In this document: positions 22,081-33,725 of the stretch, one piece after another | Layout of the letters: each line of letters starts with the position of its first letter | Numbering within the stretch: position 1 is the first letter of the stretch | Assembly (NCBI GenBank): GCA_024760905.1 | Contig: CM045733.1 | Coordinates: 28,375,001 to 28,439,000 of the forward strand | From: Plotosus lineatus | Taxonomy: Eukaryota > Chordata > Actinopteri > Siluriformes > Plotosidae | Length of the DNA stretch: 64,000 bases | Reading direction: 5' to 3' | Notes under the pieces: generated by a model | What the model was told of the DNA's origin: nothing | Seen by the model: the letters and a program-made list of their open reading frames with translations, nothing else | Database searches by the model: none | Made by a program: the position numbers and the translations under genes

Positions 22081-25030
22081 TACAACTGGACAAGCCGAAA
22101 GACATAGTCCTTTCAGCGTGTTCTAGGTCGACCCCGGGGTTTCTTCCCGGTTGGACATGCCCGAAACACCACTCCAGGGAGGTGTTTGGGAGAAATTCTG
22201 ACCAGCAGCGGTTCTACTCCGAGCTCTTCCCGGGTGGTAGAGCTTCTCACCTTATCTCTAAGGGAAAGCCCTAAGACCCGACGAAGTAAGCTCATTTCAG
22301 CCACTTGTATCCATGATCTTGTTCTTTCTGTCACTACCCAAAGCTCGTGATGATAGGTGAGGGTTGGAACATAGATTGAATGGTAAATTGAGAGCTTCGC
22401 CTTGTGGCTTAGCTCATTCTTCACCACAACGGACTGGTACAGGCTCCGTTTAATAGCAGAGGCCTCAGCAATCCGTCTGTCGATCTCCTGCTCCATCCTT
22501 CCCTCGCTCGTGAACAAGACCCCAAAAACTTAAAGTCTTCCACTTAGGGAAGGACCTCGTTCCCGAGCCAAAGGGTGCATTCACCCTTGTCCGACTAAGA
22601 ACCATGACCTCAGATTTAGAGGTGCTGATTTTCATCTTGGCTACTTTGCACTCAACTGCGAATCGCTCCAATGAGAGCTGGAGGTCCCGACTTGATGAAT
22701 CCAAAAGGACAACATCAGCTGCAAAAAGCAGAGACGAGATCCGATGGTCACCAAAACAGAACCCCTCAAAGCTGCGGCTGCACATTTGTCCATAAAATTA
22801 TGAACAGAATCGGTGACAAAGGACAGCCTTGGCAGACTCCAACCCTCATCAGAAAAAAAAAAAACTCGACCTTTTGTTACCAATATGGACCAAACTCTGG
22901 CTCCAGTGATACATCAATCGAATGGCCTGTAGCAACAGAGCCAGAACACCATACTCCTGGCTCATGCCCTGCAAGACACTCTGAGGAACATGGTTGAAAG
23001 CCTTCTCTAAATCCACAAAACACATGTGGACGGATTGGGCAAACTCTCATGCCGCCTACAAGATCCTATGGAGCGTATAGAGTTGGTCAAGAATGTTACA
23101 CCAGCATGAAAACTACATTGTTCCTCCTGGATCCGTGATTTGATGATTGGTCAGATACTCCTTTCCAGTACCCCTGCATGGACTTTCTCAGGTAAGCTGA
23201 GGAGTGTGATTCCCTGATAATTGGAACACACCCTCCGGTCCCCCTTTTTACAAAGGAGAACTGCCAATCCAGAAGTACTGCCCCCGATGACCATGCAATG
23301 TTGCAGAGACATATCAACCAGGACAGTCCTACATTTTCCAGAGCCCTGAGATATTCAGGGTGGATCTCATCCAACCCCGGAGCCTGACCACTGAGGAGCT
23401 TTTTGACTACCTCAGTGACCTCCACTCCAGTGATGGGCAGGCCCCTGCCCAAATCACCAGGGTCTTCCTCCTCCACGGAGGGCATGTTGGTGGGATTGAA
23501 GAGGTCCTCGAAGTATACCCTCCACCTCTCGATGACATCCCCAGGCGAGCTGAGCAGCTTCTCACTTCCACTATAAACAGTCTTTGTGGAGAACTGCTTC
23601 TCCCTCCTGAGGTGTTGGATGGTGGTACAGAACCTTTTTGAGGCCAACCGATAATCACTCTCCAGGCTCTCACCGAATGTCTCCCACGCCCAAAATTTTT
23701 CATTTGTGACAGCCTCGGCTGTAGCATGTTTGGTCTGCCTGTACCTATTTGCTGCCTAAGAAGTCCCACAGGCTAATATGGCCCAATAGGCCTACTTTTT
23801 CAGCTGGACTTCCCCCTTCACCACAGGTGTCCATCACTAGGTTCGAGGGTTAATGCCACGACAAGCACCGACGACCTTCCGGCCACAGCTATGGGCTGCT
23901 GCCTAGCAATGGAGGCACAAAACATGGCCCATTCAGATTCCATGTCACCTGCCTCCTCTGGGACATGGTTGTAGCTCTGCCGGAGATGGGAGTTAAAGAC
24001 CTCTCAAACAGTAGACTCCGCCAAACATTCCCAGCAGACCCTAATTACATGCTTGAGCCTACCAGGTTTGGAAGGCAGCCTCCCCTGCCATCCAAGCCAA
24101 CTCACCACCAGGTGGTGATCGGTAGACAGCTCAGCTCCACTCCACCTGAATGTCCAGAACATGCGGCCGCAAGTCCGGTGACATGACTACAAAGTCGATC
24201 ATCGAACTGCGACCTAGGGTGTCCTGGTGCCAAGTACACCCTTATGCTCGAACACGGTGTTCGTGATAGACAAACTGTGATGGTCACAGAAGTCCAACAA
24301 TGAAACACCATTTGGGTTCAGACTGGAGAGGCCGTACCTACCGATCACACCCTTCCAGGTCACACTATCATTGCCCACATGGGCGTTGAAGTCTCCCAAG
24401 ACAAAGAGTGAGTCTCCAGAGGGAGCTTTCTTCAACACACCCCATACAGACTCCAAAAAGGGTGAGTACTCTGAACTGTCATTTGGTGCATAAGCACAAA
24501 TAACAGTCAGGACACGTCCCCCCACCCGAAGGCAGAGGGAAGCTACCCTTTCGTCGACCGGCGAGAACCCCAACATTTGGGCACCAAGAAGGAGGGCAAC
24601 AAGGATGCCCACACCGGCTTGCCACCTCTCCCCATGAGCAATTCCAGAATGAAATAACACCCAGCCTCTCTTGAGGCAGGTGGTTCCAGTGTTCAAGCTA
24701 TGCATTGAGGTGAGCCCGACTATATCTAGTCAGTATCTCTCCTTCCTCACGCACCAGCTCAGGTTCATTTCCCGCCAGAGAGGTGATATTCCATGTCCCA
24801 AGAGTCAGAGTCATTCACCGAGGAGTGCTCTGTCAGAACCCATACCTTTGGCTGCCACACAACTCACGTCACACTTGACCCCTATGGCCCCTCCCACAGG
24901 CAGTGGGTCCATGGGACGGCGAACCCATGTTTCCTTTTTTCTGGCTGGACCCAGCCGGGGTCAATGGGCAGAAGCCCGACCACAAGGTGCTCGCCTTCGA
25001 GCCCCTCCCCCAGGCCTGGCCCTTAACCCA
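22079..25030 (-). mobile_element. LINE family 2, long but defective copy
   Basis: The minus strand carries, in order: a 5' region shared with 12837-13439; an apurinic-type endonuclease fragment (24705-24214) with VICAYAPNDSSEY and GDFNAHVGNDSVTWKG; then RT pieces (23760-22100). The RT active site reads LLFAADVVLL, with alanine replacing the first aspartate of FADD. The C-terminal GRPRTR block ends next to the CA array, so the terminal tail is missing. Multiple frameshifts are present. It is an APE-type non-LTR retrotransposon; the [12 protein letters not shown] C-terminus is shared with the RTE family here, but the clade is unsettled. Confidence 0.82.
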
Positions 25031-25484
25031 ATGTTTTTGTATGCTTGTTTGTATGCTCAGTTTATCATTTTATCAGTACAGACTGAAGAACTGCACATGT
25101 GATTTGTATATTGTGAATTATTGCTTTTACTCATGCAGACCAGACAATTTGTGAAACTAAACTATATTGTTATATTTGACAGTTTATCTCTTAGTGTGCA
25201 CAGACCATTTCCCTGAAACAACTCAAATGAACCCAATTTAGCCAACCAATAAAAAAGAAATAATCTAACCCTGAACAACATAAAGCATTGTATTCATCAA
25301 TTAAATATAAAAACTGGAAGCACAAAGATTCAAGAATATTTCTGGATGTCAAGAAATAGATGTGATCTTAAATTAGATTATGTTTCAAGAGGCATATGAG
25401 ATATGGCATATTTAAAAATTGTAAAAAGAAAGAAACAAACAAAAAATACAAAAAACAAAAACAACTCTTCTGGGGAAAAAGTCT
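25031..25484. other. No recognisable gene
   Basis: AT-rich sequence with no motif recognised. Confidence 0.5.
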
Positions 25485-25735
25485 GAGACAGAGTACATCC
25501 TGGACAGCTCGCCAGGCCATCGCAGAAAGGAAACACTTTGACGGCTTTGCAGCCTACTCTTGTCGATTCTTCATTTTTCTGAGTAATTAGGGTTAAAATG
25601 TATTTATTCATTCATTTTCTGTACACCTTCATCTTAATTAGAGTCACCAGGAAACTGGTGCCCATCTCAGCCAACTATGGGTGAGGGCAGGGTACATCCT
25701 GAACAACTCACCAGCTCATCGCAGGGTTTAAAATT
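25485..25735 (-). mobile_element. SINE pieces with second tail type
   Basis: Two minus-strand fragments. 25485-25566 is the junction of the family A body and second tail (CTCGCCAGGCCATCGCAG, GCTTTGCAGCCTACTC). 25598-25735 is another second-type tail (TTCATTCATTTTCTG, GGTGCCCATCTCAGCC). Confidence 0.65.
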
Positions 25736-25744
25736 TATTGTTTT

Positions 25745-26110
25745 AAAAATTAAGTGGTATGCTTGCATAGTAATTAATGTGCCTGTCTCAAAGAAAGCGG
25801 GTCCTGGGCTCAGGTCCCTAGCTCGGAGCAGGCATTTCTGTGTGAAGTGTGGATGTTCTCTCTATGCTTGTATGGGTTTAGTGCAGGGACTCTAGTTTAC
25901 TCCTTGAATCAAAAGACATTGCACAGTAAGTTAATTTACTGTTCCTAATTACACTCAGTTGTGAGTGTAAATGATTGTGTGCTTGGCCCTGTGATGGACT
26001 GCAAATTCAGGTTGTACTATGTCTTTGCCCAAAGTTTCCTAATATAGCTTCCAGCTTCCCCACAACCTTTGTAGGATTAGGCAGTTCAGAAAATAAATGA
26101 ATGAATGAAC
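25745..26110 (+). mobile_element. SINE family B, diverged
   Basis: Head with CATAGTAATTAATGTGCCTG, then CGGGTCCTGGGCTCAGGTCC, GGCATTTCTGTGTGAAG and TGTGAGTGTAAATGATTGTG. The tail CTTCCAGCTTCCCCACAACC ends AATAAATGAATGAATGAA. It is full length but heavily mutated. Confidence 0.7.
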
Positions 26111-26690
26111 TATTGATGTAAACATTAAAAAAAAAAAAATCTCCGGAAAGGGCCAGTCCAGTGAAATGACTCTGAAGTGTGATTCAAGACTCTGTAATAA
26201 TAGCAACAATCGCAAAAAGTGTACAAAAGTATTTTTAATCAATTTCTTTTCATTTTTCTTTTCTATTTAAAGAAATATTCATGTTCTCTATGAGCTGGAT
26301 GTCAAATCATCTGAATAGCTGTTACTTTATGCTTTCTTTAATAGTGTTGCATCATACTCACATTTCCGACAGAAATCATAGTGCAGCAGTTCAGGTTCAG
26401 TAGATGATGGTAAAGTCACTAATTAAGAAAGCTCCAGCACTGACTGACAGAATAATGCAAATTTGCTTTGCAGAAGGACCTTGCTGTGTCCACTTGATGT
26501 TTTAAAATATTCTTTGCTAAAACACTTAGTTATAACTTTGAGACAAAGCAGTAGAAAACTTTTAAGGATTGGGCATCAATCTTATCATACTTGGTAATGG
26601 AAAACAAGCCAAAAGAATTTGCCATGACTAAAATACAAGAGATCGAAGCAAATTACATGCTCACTTCACTGTGAAATACAGAAATCAAAA
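26111..26690. other. No recognisable gene
   Basis: AT-rich, with no domain or repeat identified. Confidence 0.5.
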
Positions 26691-26696
26691 TTCATT

Positions 26697-27020
26697 AGTT
26701 CATTTTCTGTAACCACTTAATAATAATTAGGGTCACGGGGAGGCTGGGGCCCATCCCAGGTGACTCCAAGTGAGGACAGAGTACCCCATGGACAGCCCTT
26801 CAGACCATTGCAGGGCGGAAACATACTGACCGCTTTGCAGCCTACTCTTGTCAAAAGTCAGCAATGGTTCTTTTACATGCCTCACACCAGAGACAGTGAG
26901 AGACATGGCTGGCCTTTGATAACCCAGTTCGCTGCATTGGAGAGACAGTGACAACCTTGTGGAAAGTGGGACTCGAACTACCAACCTTTGGATCAGCAAT
27001 CCAGTGCCCCACCATTGCCC
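26697..27020 (-). mobile_element. SINE family A with second tail type
   Basis: The minus strand gives a head (GGGCAATGGTGGGGCACTGG), B-box-like GTAGTTCGAGTCCCAC, the family A body, then the second tail (GGGATGGGCCCCAGCCTCCC, GTGACCCTAATTATTATTAA). ATCAAAATTCA-like sequence on both sides may be a decayed target duplication. Confidence 0.75.
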
Positions 27021-27128
27021 GAATTCAAAATTGAATTCCTTATTATTACAGAAAAAATGTTTCTTTTGACTATTTTAACATTTATTAATAGAATAAACTT
27101 TCACTTCTGTTGTAAATGCTTTATGATA

Positions 27129-27523
27129 GGCAACACAGTGGTTTCGTAGTTGTTACGTCCAACTCACAGCAAAAAGGTCCTGGGTTTGATTCCCAGCTTA
27201 GGGATTTCTTTGTGGCGTTTGCGGGTTTCCTCCTTGTTTGCATGGGTTTTCACCAACAGTCCAATAACTTGCACAATACGTTAATTGGCGTCAATAACTG
27301 GGTTATCAAAGGCCAACCATGTCTCTCACTGTCTATGGTGTGAGGCATGCAAAAGAACCATTGCTGACTTCATAAAGAGTAGGCTGCAAAGCCATCAGTG
27401 TGTTTCTGTCCCTTGCTAAAGGGTTATGTCAGGAAGGTCATCTGACATAAAAACCTATGCCAAATCAAACATGCGAATTATTCGCTGTGGCGACTCCTGA
27501 TAAAAGTAAAAATCCCAAAGGAA
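27129..27523 (+). mobile_element. Chimeric SINE: B head, A body, RTE-type tail
   Basis: 27129-27290 is SINE B (CAACACAGTGGTTTCGTAGT, GGTCCTGGGTTTGATTCCCA, TTTGCATGG...CAACAGTCCAATAACTTGCA). From about 27292 it switches to the family A body (AACTGGGTTATCAAAGGCC, CACTGTCTATGGTGTGAGGC). It ends with the RTE-type tail (AGGAAGGTCATCTGACATAA, ATTCGCTGTGGCGACTCCTG). The switch falls within shared-looking sequence, as expected for template switching during reverse transcription or for recombination. Confidence 0.8.
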
Positions 27524-27734
27524 ATCATATAATACTAAACAATGCATAATACACCACCATTAATAATTAATGGAAATTATTTGATGTGTTAAAAACCTTA
27601 AAATTTGATTTTTATTGAAGAAGCATACTCTCACACTGAAAATTGTAGAAAAATATAACCTTCATCTGAAATTAATTTTAAGGGGAGGGGAATCCCTGAC
27701 TAAGAAATAATAATATATTGTTTATTTGTTTATT

Positions 27735-28866
27735 AAAATACCACTTGCACCTGCCCATATCTACTGTCAGGGGAATCATTAAGAAGTTTAAAGTAACTGG
27801 AACAGTGGTAAACAGGCCTGGATGCAAGGTTATTTTGCCACCACGCACAGTCAGGAAGATCATAAGAGAAATATAAAGTTCCCAAAGCTTATTCTTAAAG
27901 GATTGCAACAAATGGTAACATCTTGGGGTCACAAAGTCTCCAAAACAATGATCAGGTGCTGTCTACATGCCAACAAGCTGTTTGGGAGGCATGTACAGAA
28001 AAAAAAAAAAAAAATTCTCACTCTCAATCATAGAGGCAAACATCTGGAGTTTAATAAGTGGTACTCGGACTTCAACTGGGACTGTGTGCTTTGGTCAGAT
28101 AAGACCAAGATAGAGCTTTTTTAGCAACAACAATTTTAAGTGGGTCTGGCGAAACACAAAAAAAATGAGTATGCAGAAAATGCCCACTGTAAAGTATGGG
28201 GGAGAATCGGTGATGCCGGGGGCCTGTTTCTTTTCCTGTTGCTCTGGGAACCAGGGTGCATGGCATAATGGATACTTTGAAATACCAAAACTTTTTAAAT
28301 CAAAATCTGGTGGCCTCTGCTTAAAAGCTGAAGATGAGTTATTACTGGGTCTTGCACCAAGATAATGACCATAGCTATGTTGCGAAATCTACACAGAAAG
28401 GGTTAAACGGACACAGAATCAAGCTCTTCCTCTGAACATATCCGTCCACAAACCTCAATCCCATTGAAAACCTATGGAGTGAGCTGAAGAGGAGAGTGGA
28501 GGGGAGAGGACCTAAGTCACTGGATGATTTAGAGAGATTGTGGAGAGAGGAATGGTCCAAAGTCCTTCTTTCTGTATTCTCCCATCTTGTGACAACATTA
28601 CAGAAGATTAGATGGTGTTTTGTTAGCAAAATAGGGTTGTATAAAGTATTAACATCAGGAGTGGTTATGACTGTGTCACAAATGATTTGATATAAAATAA
28701 TTATTTCTTAATGTGGGATTTTCCCCACTGAATAAATGCACTTGAATTAAAGCTTGGATTTTCCTCTTTTTTTATTTTTAAAATTGTGGTCTGATATTAT
28801 TTAGAAAAAAGGAAAAAAAAAATCACATATTAACCAGGGGTGCCAATAATTATTGAAGGCAGTGTA
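27735..28866 (+). pseudogene. Tc1/mariner transposase pseudogene with right TIR
   Basis: Encodes, across several frames, a Tc1-type transposase. The helix-turn-helix end is HLPISTVRGIIKKFKVTGT (about 27740-27800). The first catalytic aspartate is in VLWSDKTKIELF (28088-28123), the second in a QDND block near 28355, and the third-residue region is NPIENLWSELKRRV near 28460-28500. Frameshifts, a poly(A) interruption at 28000-28014 and stops disable it. The right terminal repeat is CAGGGGTGCCAATAATTATT to GCAGTGTA at 28835-28866. The left terminus was not found. Confidence 0.85.
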
Positions 28867-30008
28867 TTCACAAAATTTTCTTCAATTGATAAGAAATTAC
28901 AGTTTTATACACAGATGTGGAAGTAGGTAACAGTTTGTACACACCTTATTCCTTAGTAATAGTATAGCGCTCTCTCAAAAACTTTCATACATAAACAGGC
29001 TCCTATAATGGTTGTCCCTTATAGTAATAAGTAGTAGTATATTATATTAAAGACATATAACACACTGTGTAACATATATGTCTATGTGTGTGCTTATTTA
29101 CTGGGCCGCTCTTGTATTGTTTAGTATTGGGCAGTGCAATTGGTATCATGCTCAGCCATGTTCCCTTAAGGAAGGATTAGGACTGAGATTGGGGTGATGG
29201 TAAATTTCACCCCAACTCCATCTCTAGGATCGTGTCTTCTCCCTAGACACGCACACATGCACGAACACACACTGAAAACACGCACAAATCTAACCTTCAT
29301 TTAAGAATCCCATTAAAGGTTGTGTTTACCTGTAAAACCAGGGCAGTTTGATACATATTAACAGTCTAGTGACACTCCTGCCTTGGACCCAGGGGAATAG
29401 TACATGTGCACATGGCCATCACTGACAAACATATACAGAGGGAATGTGATCTTTGAAAAATATTTTAATTGACTTGCTTGTTAGCCAAATAATTCTGCAC
29501 CTACATTCAATCCTTAAATTACAAGAGGATCTTAAACAAACTATGTCTGAAACACTCACTATTTCGAGGTCAAACGCTAACATTTTCCTTACATTACTGT
29601 GGTATTTGCTCCTTCATGAGATGAAGCAGGCATGGCCTCGACACACTTGTTTTTCAAATAAACAAATTAAAACTGACTATGGACAGACACTTACCAGAAG
29701 ACATAGATAGATGAAGCAGAACTGAAAATTTTGAGATTGAGAGACACAAGGGACAGAATGCAAAGACTTTTCAAATATTTTTAAATATCCCTTTCAAAAA
29801 AAAAAAAAAAACTACTTTGAAAATGAATATATCGCAAATTTAATCAGTCATATGAACTATTTCCTATTTATTTATTTCAACAACAATGAAAACAACAACA
29901 ACAACAACAACAATAATAATAATAATAAAAACACTTTTTTTTTTTTTTGCTGTACTGTACTAATCCTGCAAGGGAAATGATTACATCTGCATTTAACCCA
30001 TCAAAAGT

Positions 30009-30009
<1 letters not shown>
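28867..30009. other. AT-rich intergenic sequence
   Basis: No recognisable coding sequence. The open frame at 29453-29710 (85 codons) has no known motif. A short ACACG-rich stretch lies at 29240-29290 and AAC repeats at 29880-29925. Confidence 0.5.

Positions 30010-30084
<75 letters not shown>
30010..30084. repeat. (CT)n microsatellite
   Basis: Uninterrupted CT run abutting a SINE. Confidence 0.97.
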
Positions 30085-30087
<3 letters not shown>

Positions 30088-30290
30088 GCAGTGGGCTTCC
30101 ACACACATTGGGGTGCCCAGAGAGCAGTCGGGGTGAGATGCCTTACTCAAGGGCACTTCAGCCATGATTGTGGAGGAAGGGTAGGCACAGCTCTCTCCCC
30201 CACAGCCACACATTTTTCCTGCTGGTTTGGGAATCAAACCAGCAATGTTTTGGTTTCAAATTCACTTCTCTAACCATTAGAATATGGCCA
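30085..30290 (-). mobile_element. tRNA-derived SINE, family E
   Basis: The minus strand starts GTGGCCATATTCTAATGGTT, then AGAGAAGTG (A-box-like) and GCTGGTTTGATTCCC (B-box-like). It continues CAGCAGGAAAAATGTGTGG and AAGTGCCCTTGAGTAAGGC. It is distinct from families A-C and resembles a tRNA-like repeat common in fish. Confidence 0.6.
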
Positions 30291-30291
30291 C

Positions 30292-30347
<56 letters not shown>

Positions 30348-30390
30348 GAGAAGAAGAAGAAGAAGAAGAAGAAGAAGAAGAAGAAGAAGA
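30291..30390. repeat. (AAT)n(AAG)n compound microsatellite
   Basis: Two adjacent trinucleotide arrays following the SINE head. Confidence 0.97.
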
Positions 30391-30456
30391 ACTCACAATT
30401 AAAATCCACGTGTCAATGGAAAGTCCCTTCAACAACATTGGGACAATGCTAACCTG

Positions 30457-30672
30457 ATGTTAGCCTACCTGACTGAACAGAACTTACGTGACCAACTCTG
30501 GGAACTTAAAATCTACATGCGCCATGATGTAGATGAAATTTTTCCTGCAAGCCGTCAGGTGCCCCTTAAAGAATACATTGCTCGGACAGCAGTGGACCCT
30601 GAACTACTAATGAATGCCGACGTCATTATTTCCTTGCTTTCTAACACCACCTCATCTTCTCTTTTCCTTTAG
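30457..30672 (+). other. Unidentified open frame between SINE and LINE
   Basis: A 71-codon open frame with a mixed, protein-like composition (EQNLRDQLWELKIYMRHDVD near the start). It runs to the 3' end of the minus-strand RTE, which contributes its last codons. I do not recognise it. It could be a fragment of an unrecognised element or of a host exon, or chance. Confidence 0.25.
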
Positions 30673-33450
30673 GCTGCTACCTTCTGGGGTTGACACAGCA
30701 AATCATCTGCCTCCATCTCACCCTGACCTCTGCATCTTCTTCTCTTACTCCAACGAGGTTCATGTCTTCCTTCACGACGTCCATAAATTTCTTCTTTGGT
30801 CTTCCTCTAGGCCTTCTGCCTGGTGTTTCCAACCTCAGCATCCTACTGCCAATATACTCACTATCCCTCCTCTGTACATGTCCAAACCATTTCAATCTAG
30901 CCTCTCTGACTTTGTCTCCAAAACATCTTACATGGGCGATCCCTCTGATGTACTCATTTCTGATCCTCATCCTCATTACTCCCAGAAAGAACCTCAACAT
31001 TTTCATCTCTGCTGCATCCAGCTCTGCCTCCTGTCTTTTCCTCAGCGCCACTGTTTCAAAACCATACAACATCGATGGCCTCATCACCGTCGTGTACACT
31101 TTTCCTTTCATTCTTGCTGATACTCTCCTATCGCACATCACACCAGACACATTTCCCCAACCATTCCAACCTGCCTGCTCATACTTCTTCACCTCTTTTC
31201 CAAATTCTCCATTGCTCTGGATTGTTGAGCCTAAGTACATAAAATCCTCCACCTTCCTTATCTCTGCTCCCTGTAACCTCACTGTTCCTCCTGGGTCCTT
31301 CTCATTCACACACATGTATTCTGATTGACTGAGGCTCACCTTCATTCCTCTCCTTTCCAGGGCATATATCCACCTCTCTAGATTTCCGTCCACTTGTTCT
31401 CTGCTCTCACTACAGATCACAATGTCATCTGCAAACACCATAGTCCATGGAGATTCTTGTATAACCTCGTCTGTAAGCCTGTCCATCACCATCGCAAACA
31501 AGAAGGGGCTCAGAGCTGATCCTTGATGCAGTCCCACCTTCACCTTGAATTTGTCGGTCACGCCGACAGCACACCTCTCCACTGTCTTACATCTCTCATA
31601 CATGTCCTGCACCATTCTAACTACTTCCCTGCCACTCCAGACTTCCTCATGCAATACCACAGTTATTATCTTAGCACCCTGTCATATGCTTTCTTCAGAT
31701 CCACAAAGTCACAATGCAGTTTCCTCTGAACTTCTCTGTACTTCTCTATTGACATCCTCAAAGCAAACACTGCATCTGTGGTGCTCTTTCTTGGCATGAA
31801 ACCAAACTGTTGTTCACAAATGCTGACCTCTGCCCTTAGTCTAGCTTCCACTATTTTTTCCCATAACTTCATCGTATGGCTCATCAACTTTATCCCTTTG
31901 TAGTTGCCACAACTCTGCACATCCCCTTTGTTCTTAAAAATGGGCACAAGCACACTTCTCCTCCATTCCCCTGGCATCTTTTCACTCTCGAAGACCTTGT
32001 TGAATGTTCTTGTCAGAAAATTTACTGCTACCTCTCCTAGACACTTCCATACCTCCACAGGTATATCATAAGGACCAACTGCCTTTCCATTCTTCATCCT
32101 CTTCAGTGTCCTCCTCACTTCACCCTTACTAATCTTCACTACTTCCTGCTCCTCAACAGTCACCTCTTCTAACATTTTTTCTCTCTCATTTTCCTCATTC
32201 ATCAGCCCTTCAAAGTACTCTTTCCATCTTCCCAGCACACTTCTGTCATCAGTCAATATATTTCCCTATATCAATTTAACTTGCTGTATGTCCTTCCCAT
32301 CTGTATTTCTCTGCTGTGCCAACCTGTATAGATCATTTTGCTCTCACCTTACTGTCCAAGCTATCATACACGTCATCATACGCCCTCTGTTTGGCCTTTG
32401 CCACCGCTACTTTCACCTTATGTTGTGTCTCCCTGTACTCCTGTTTACTATCTTCGGTCCTCTCAATCGCTCTTCTTCTGAGCTAATCTCTTTCTTTGTA
32501 CACACTCCTGCACTTCCTCATTCTACCACCAAGTCTCCTTATCTACTTTCCTTCCAGAGGACACATCAAGTACTCTCCTATCTGTGTGCCTGATCACATT
32601 TGCTCTGATTGTCCAGTCATCTGAAAGCACTTCCTGACCACCCAAAGCCTGTTTCAACTCCTTCTTGTAGACAACACGACCCTCTTCCTTTTTCAGCTTC
32701 CACCACTTCCTCACCATCAGCGTCTTTTTGCAACAATCTCACCCACGACTACTTTGCAGTTACTGACTTCCTTCAAATTACATCGCCTACACAAGATGTA
32801 GTCTACCTGCGTGCTCCTACCTTTGCTTTTATAAGTCACCCTATGCTCCTGTTTCTTCTGGAAGAAAGTATTCACCACAGCAATTGCCATCCTTTTTATA
32901 AAATCGATCAACATCTGTCCTTCTGTATTCCTGTCCTGGATACCAAACCTGCCCATCACTCCCTCGTCCCCTCTGTTTCCTGCACCAACATATCCATTGA
33001 AGTCTGCACCAATGATCACTCTTTCACCTCTGGGGGTACTCTGCATCACTTCATCTAACTCACTCCAGAATCTCTCTTTCTCTTTTAGCTCACATCCTGC
33101 CTGTGGGGCATAAGCACTAACAACATTGGACATCACACCTTCAATTTCTAACTTTCGACTCATCACTCTGTCTGTCACTCTTTTCACTTCTAGAATATTC
33201 CTGACAAACCCCTCCTTCAAGATGACTCCTACTCCATTTCTCTTCCCATCCACACCATTATAAAACAGCTTAAACCCTGCTTCTAAGCTTTTAGCTTTGC
33301 TACCTTTCCACCTGGTCTCCTGAAAACACAGTATATCCACCTTCCTCCTGTGCATCATGTCAGCCAGCTCTCTATCTTTTCCTTGCATAGTTCCAACATT
33401 CAAAGTCCCCACTCTCAGTCCCAGACTCATGCTTTTCCTCTTCTCCCTCC
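30661..33450 (-). mobile_element. RTE LINE, nearly complete copy
   Basis: The minus strand has an endonuclease frame 33430-32717 beginning MSLGLRVGTLNVGTMQGKDR, with ETRWKG, YAPQAGCEL, GADFNGYVG and STQVDYILC, the APE endonuclease motifs. RT frames 32256-31666 and 31660-30677 include VGPYDIPVEVW, GLHQGSALSPFLFAMVMDRL, the FADDIVICSES active site (31412-31437) and [15 protein letters not shown]. The pieces are in different frames, so at least two frameshifts separate them. A stop follows AKRR at 32717. The 3' end GTCAACCCCAGAAGG is diverged from the consensus seen elsewhere. Confidence 0.88.
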
Positions 33451-33725
33451 TTGTGTCCAGCCACCTCGTCTTACTTCTTTCAATTCTCTAATGGACACAG
33501 GGGATGTTCCTTCATGGTTCTGCAAAGGTCGTACAATACTCCTCCCAAAGAAAGGAGACTTGACAGATCCCAAAAATTACCACCCTATCACATGTTTGCA
33601 TACCATGCACAAAATATTTACAGGGTGTTTAACAATATCATGTCATCTAACTGCTCTTCCAATGAAATTATTTATAGGGAGCAGAAAGGAGCCAGAAAGG
33701 GGTGCTGGGGATTCTTCATTGAATT
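33451..33725 (+). pseudogene. R4/Dong-like LINE RT fragment
   Basis: Encodes WFCKGRTILLPKKGDLTDPK followed by NYHPITCLHTMHKIFTG, then after a frameshift EQKGARKGCWGFF. The blocks LxPKxGDxxDPxNYxPITCL and QKGxRKG are typical of RT motifs 0-2 in R2/R4/Dong/NeSL-type elements and differ clearly from the RTE and L2 families here. The fragment is cut off by the minus-strand RTE copy at 33726. Confidence 0.65.

Noticed and set aside
29877..30409. Arg-Glu and poly-Phe/Tyr frames
   Set aside because: Translations of CT, AAT and AAG arrays.
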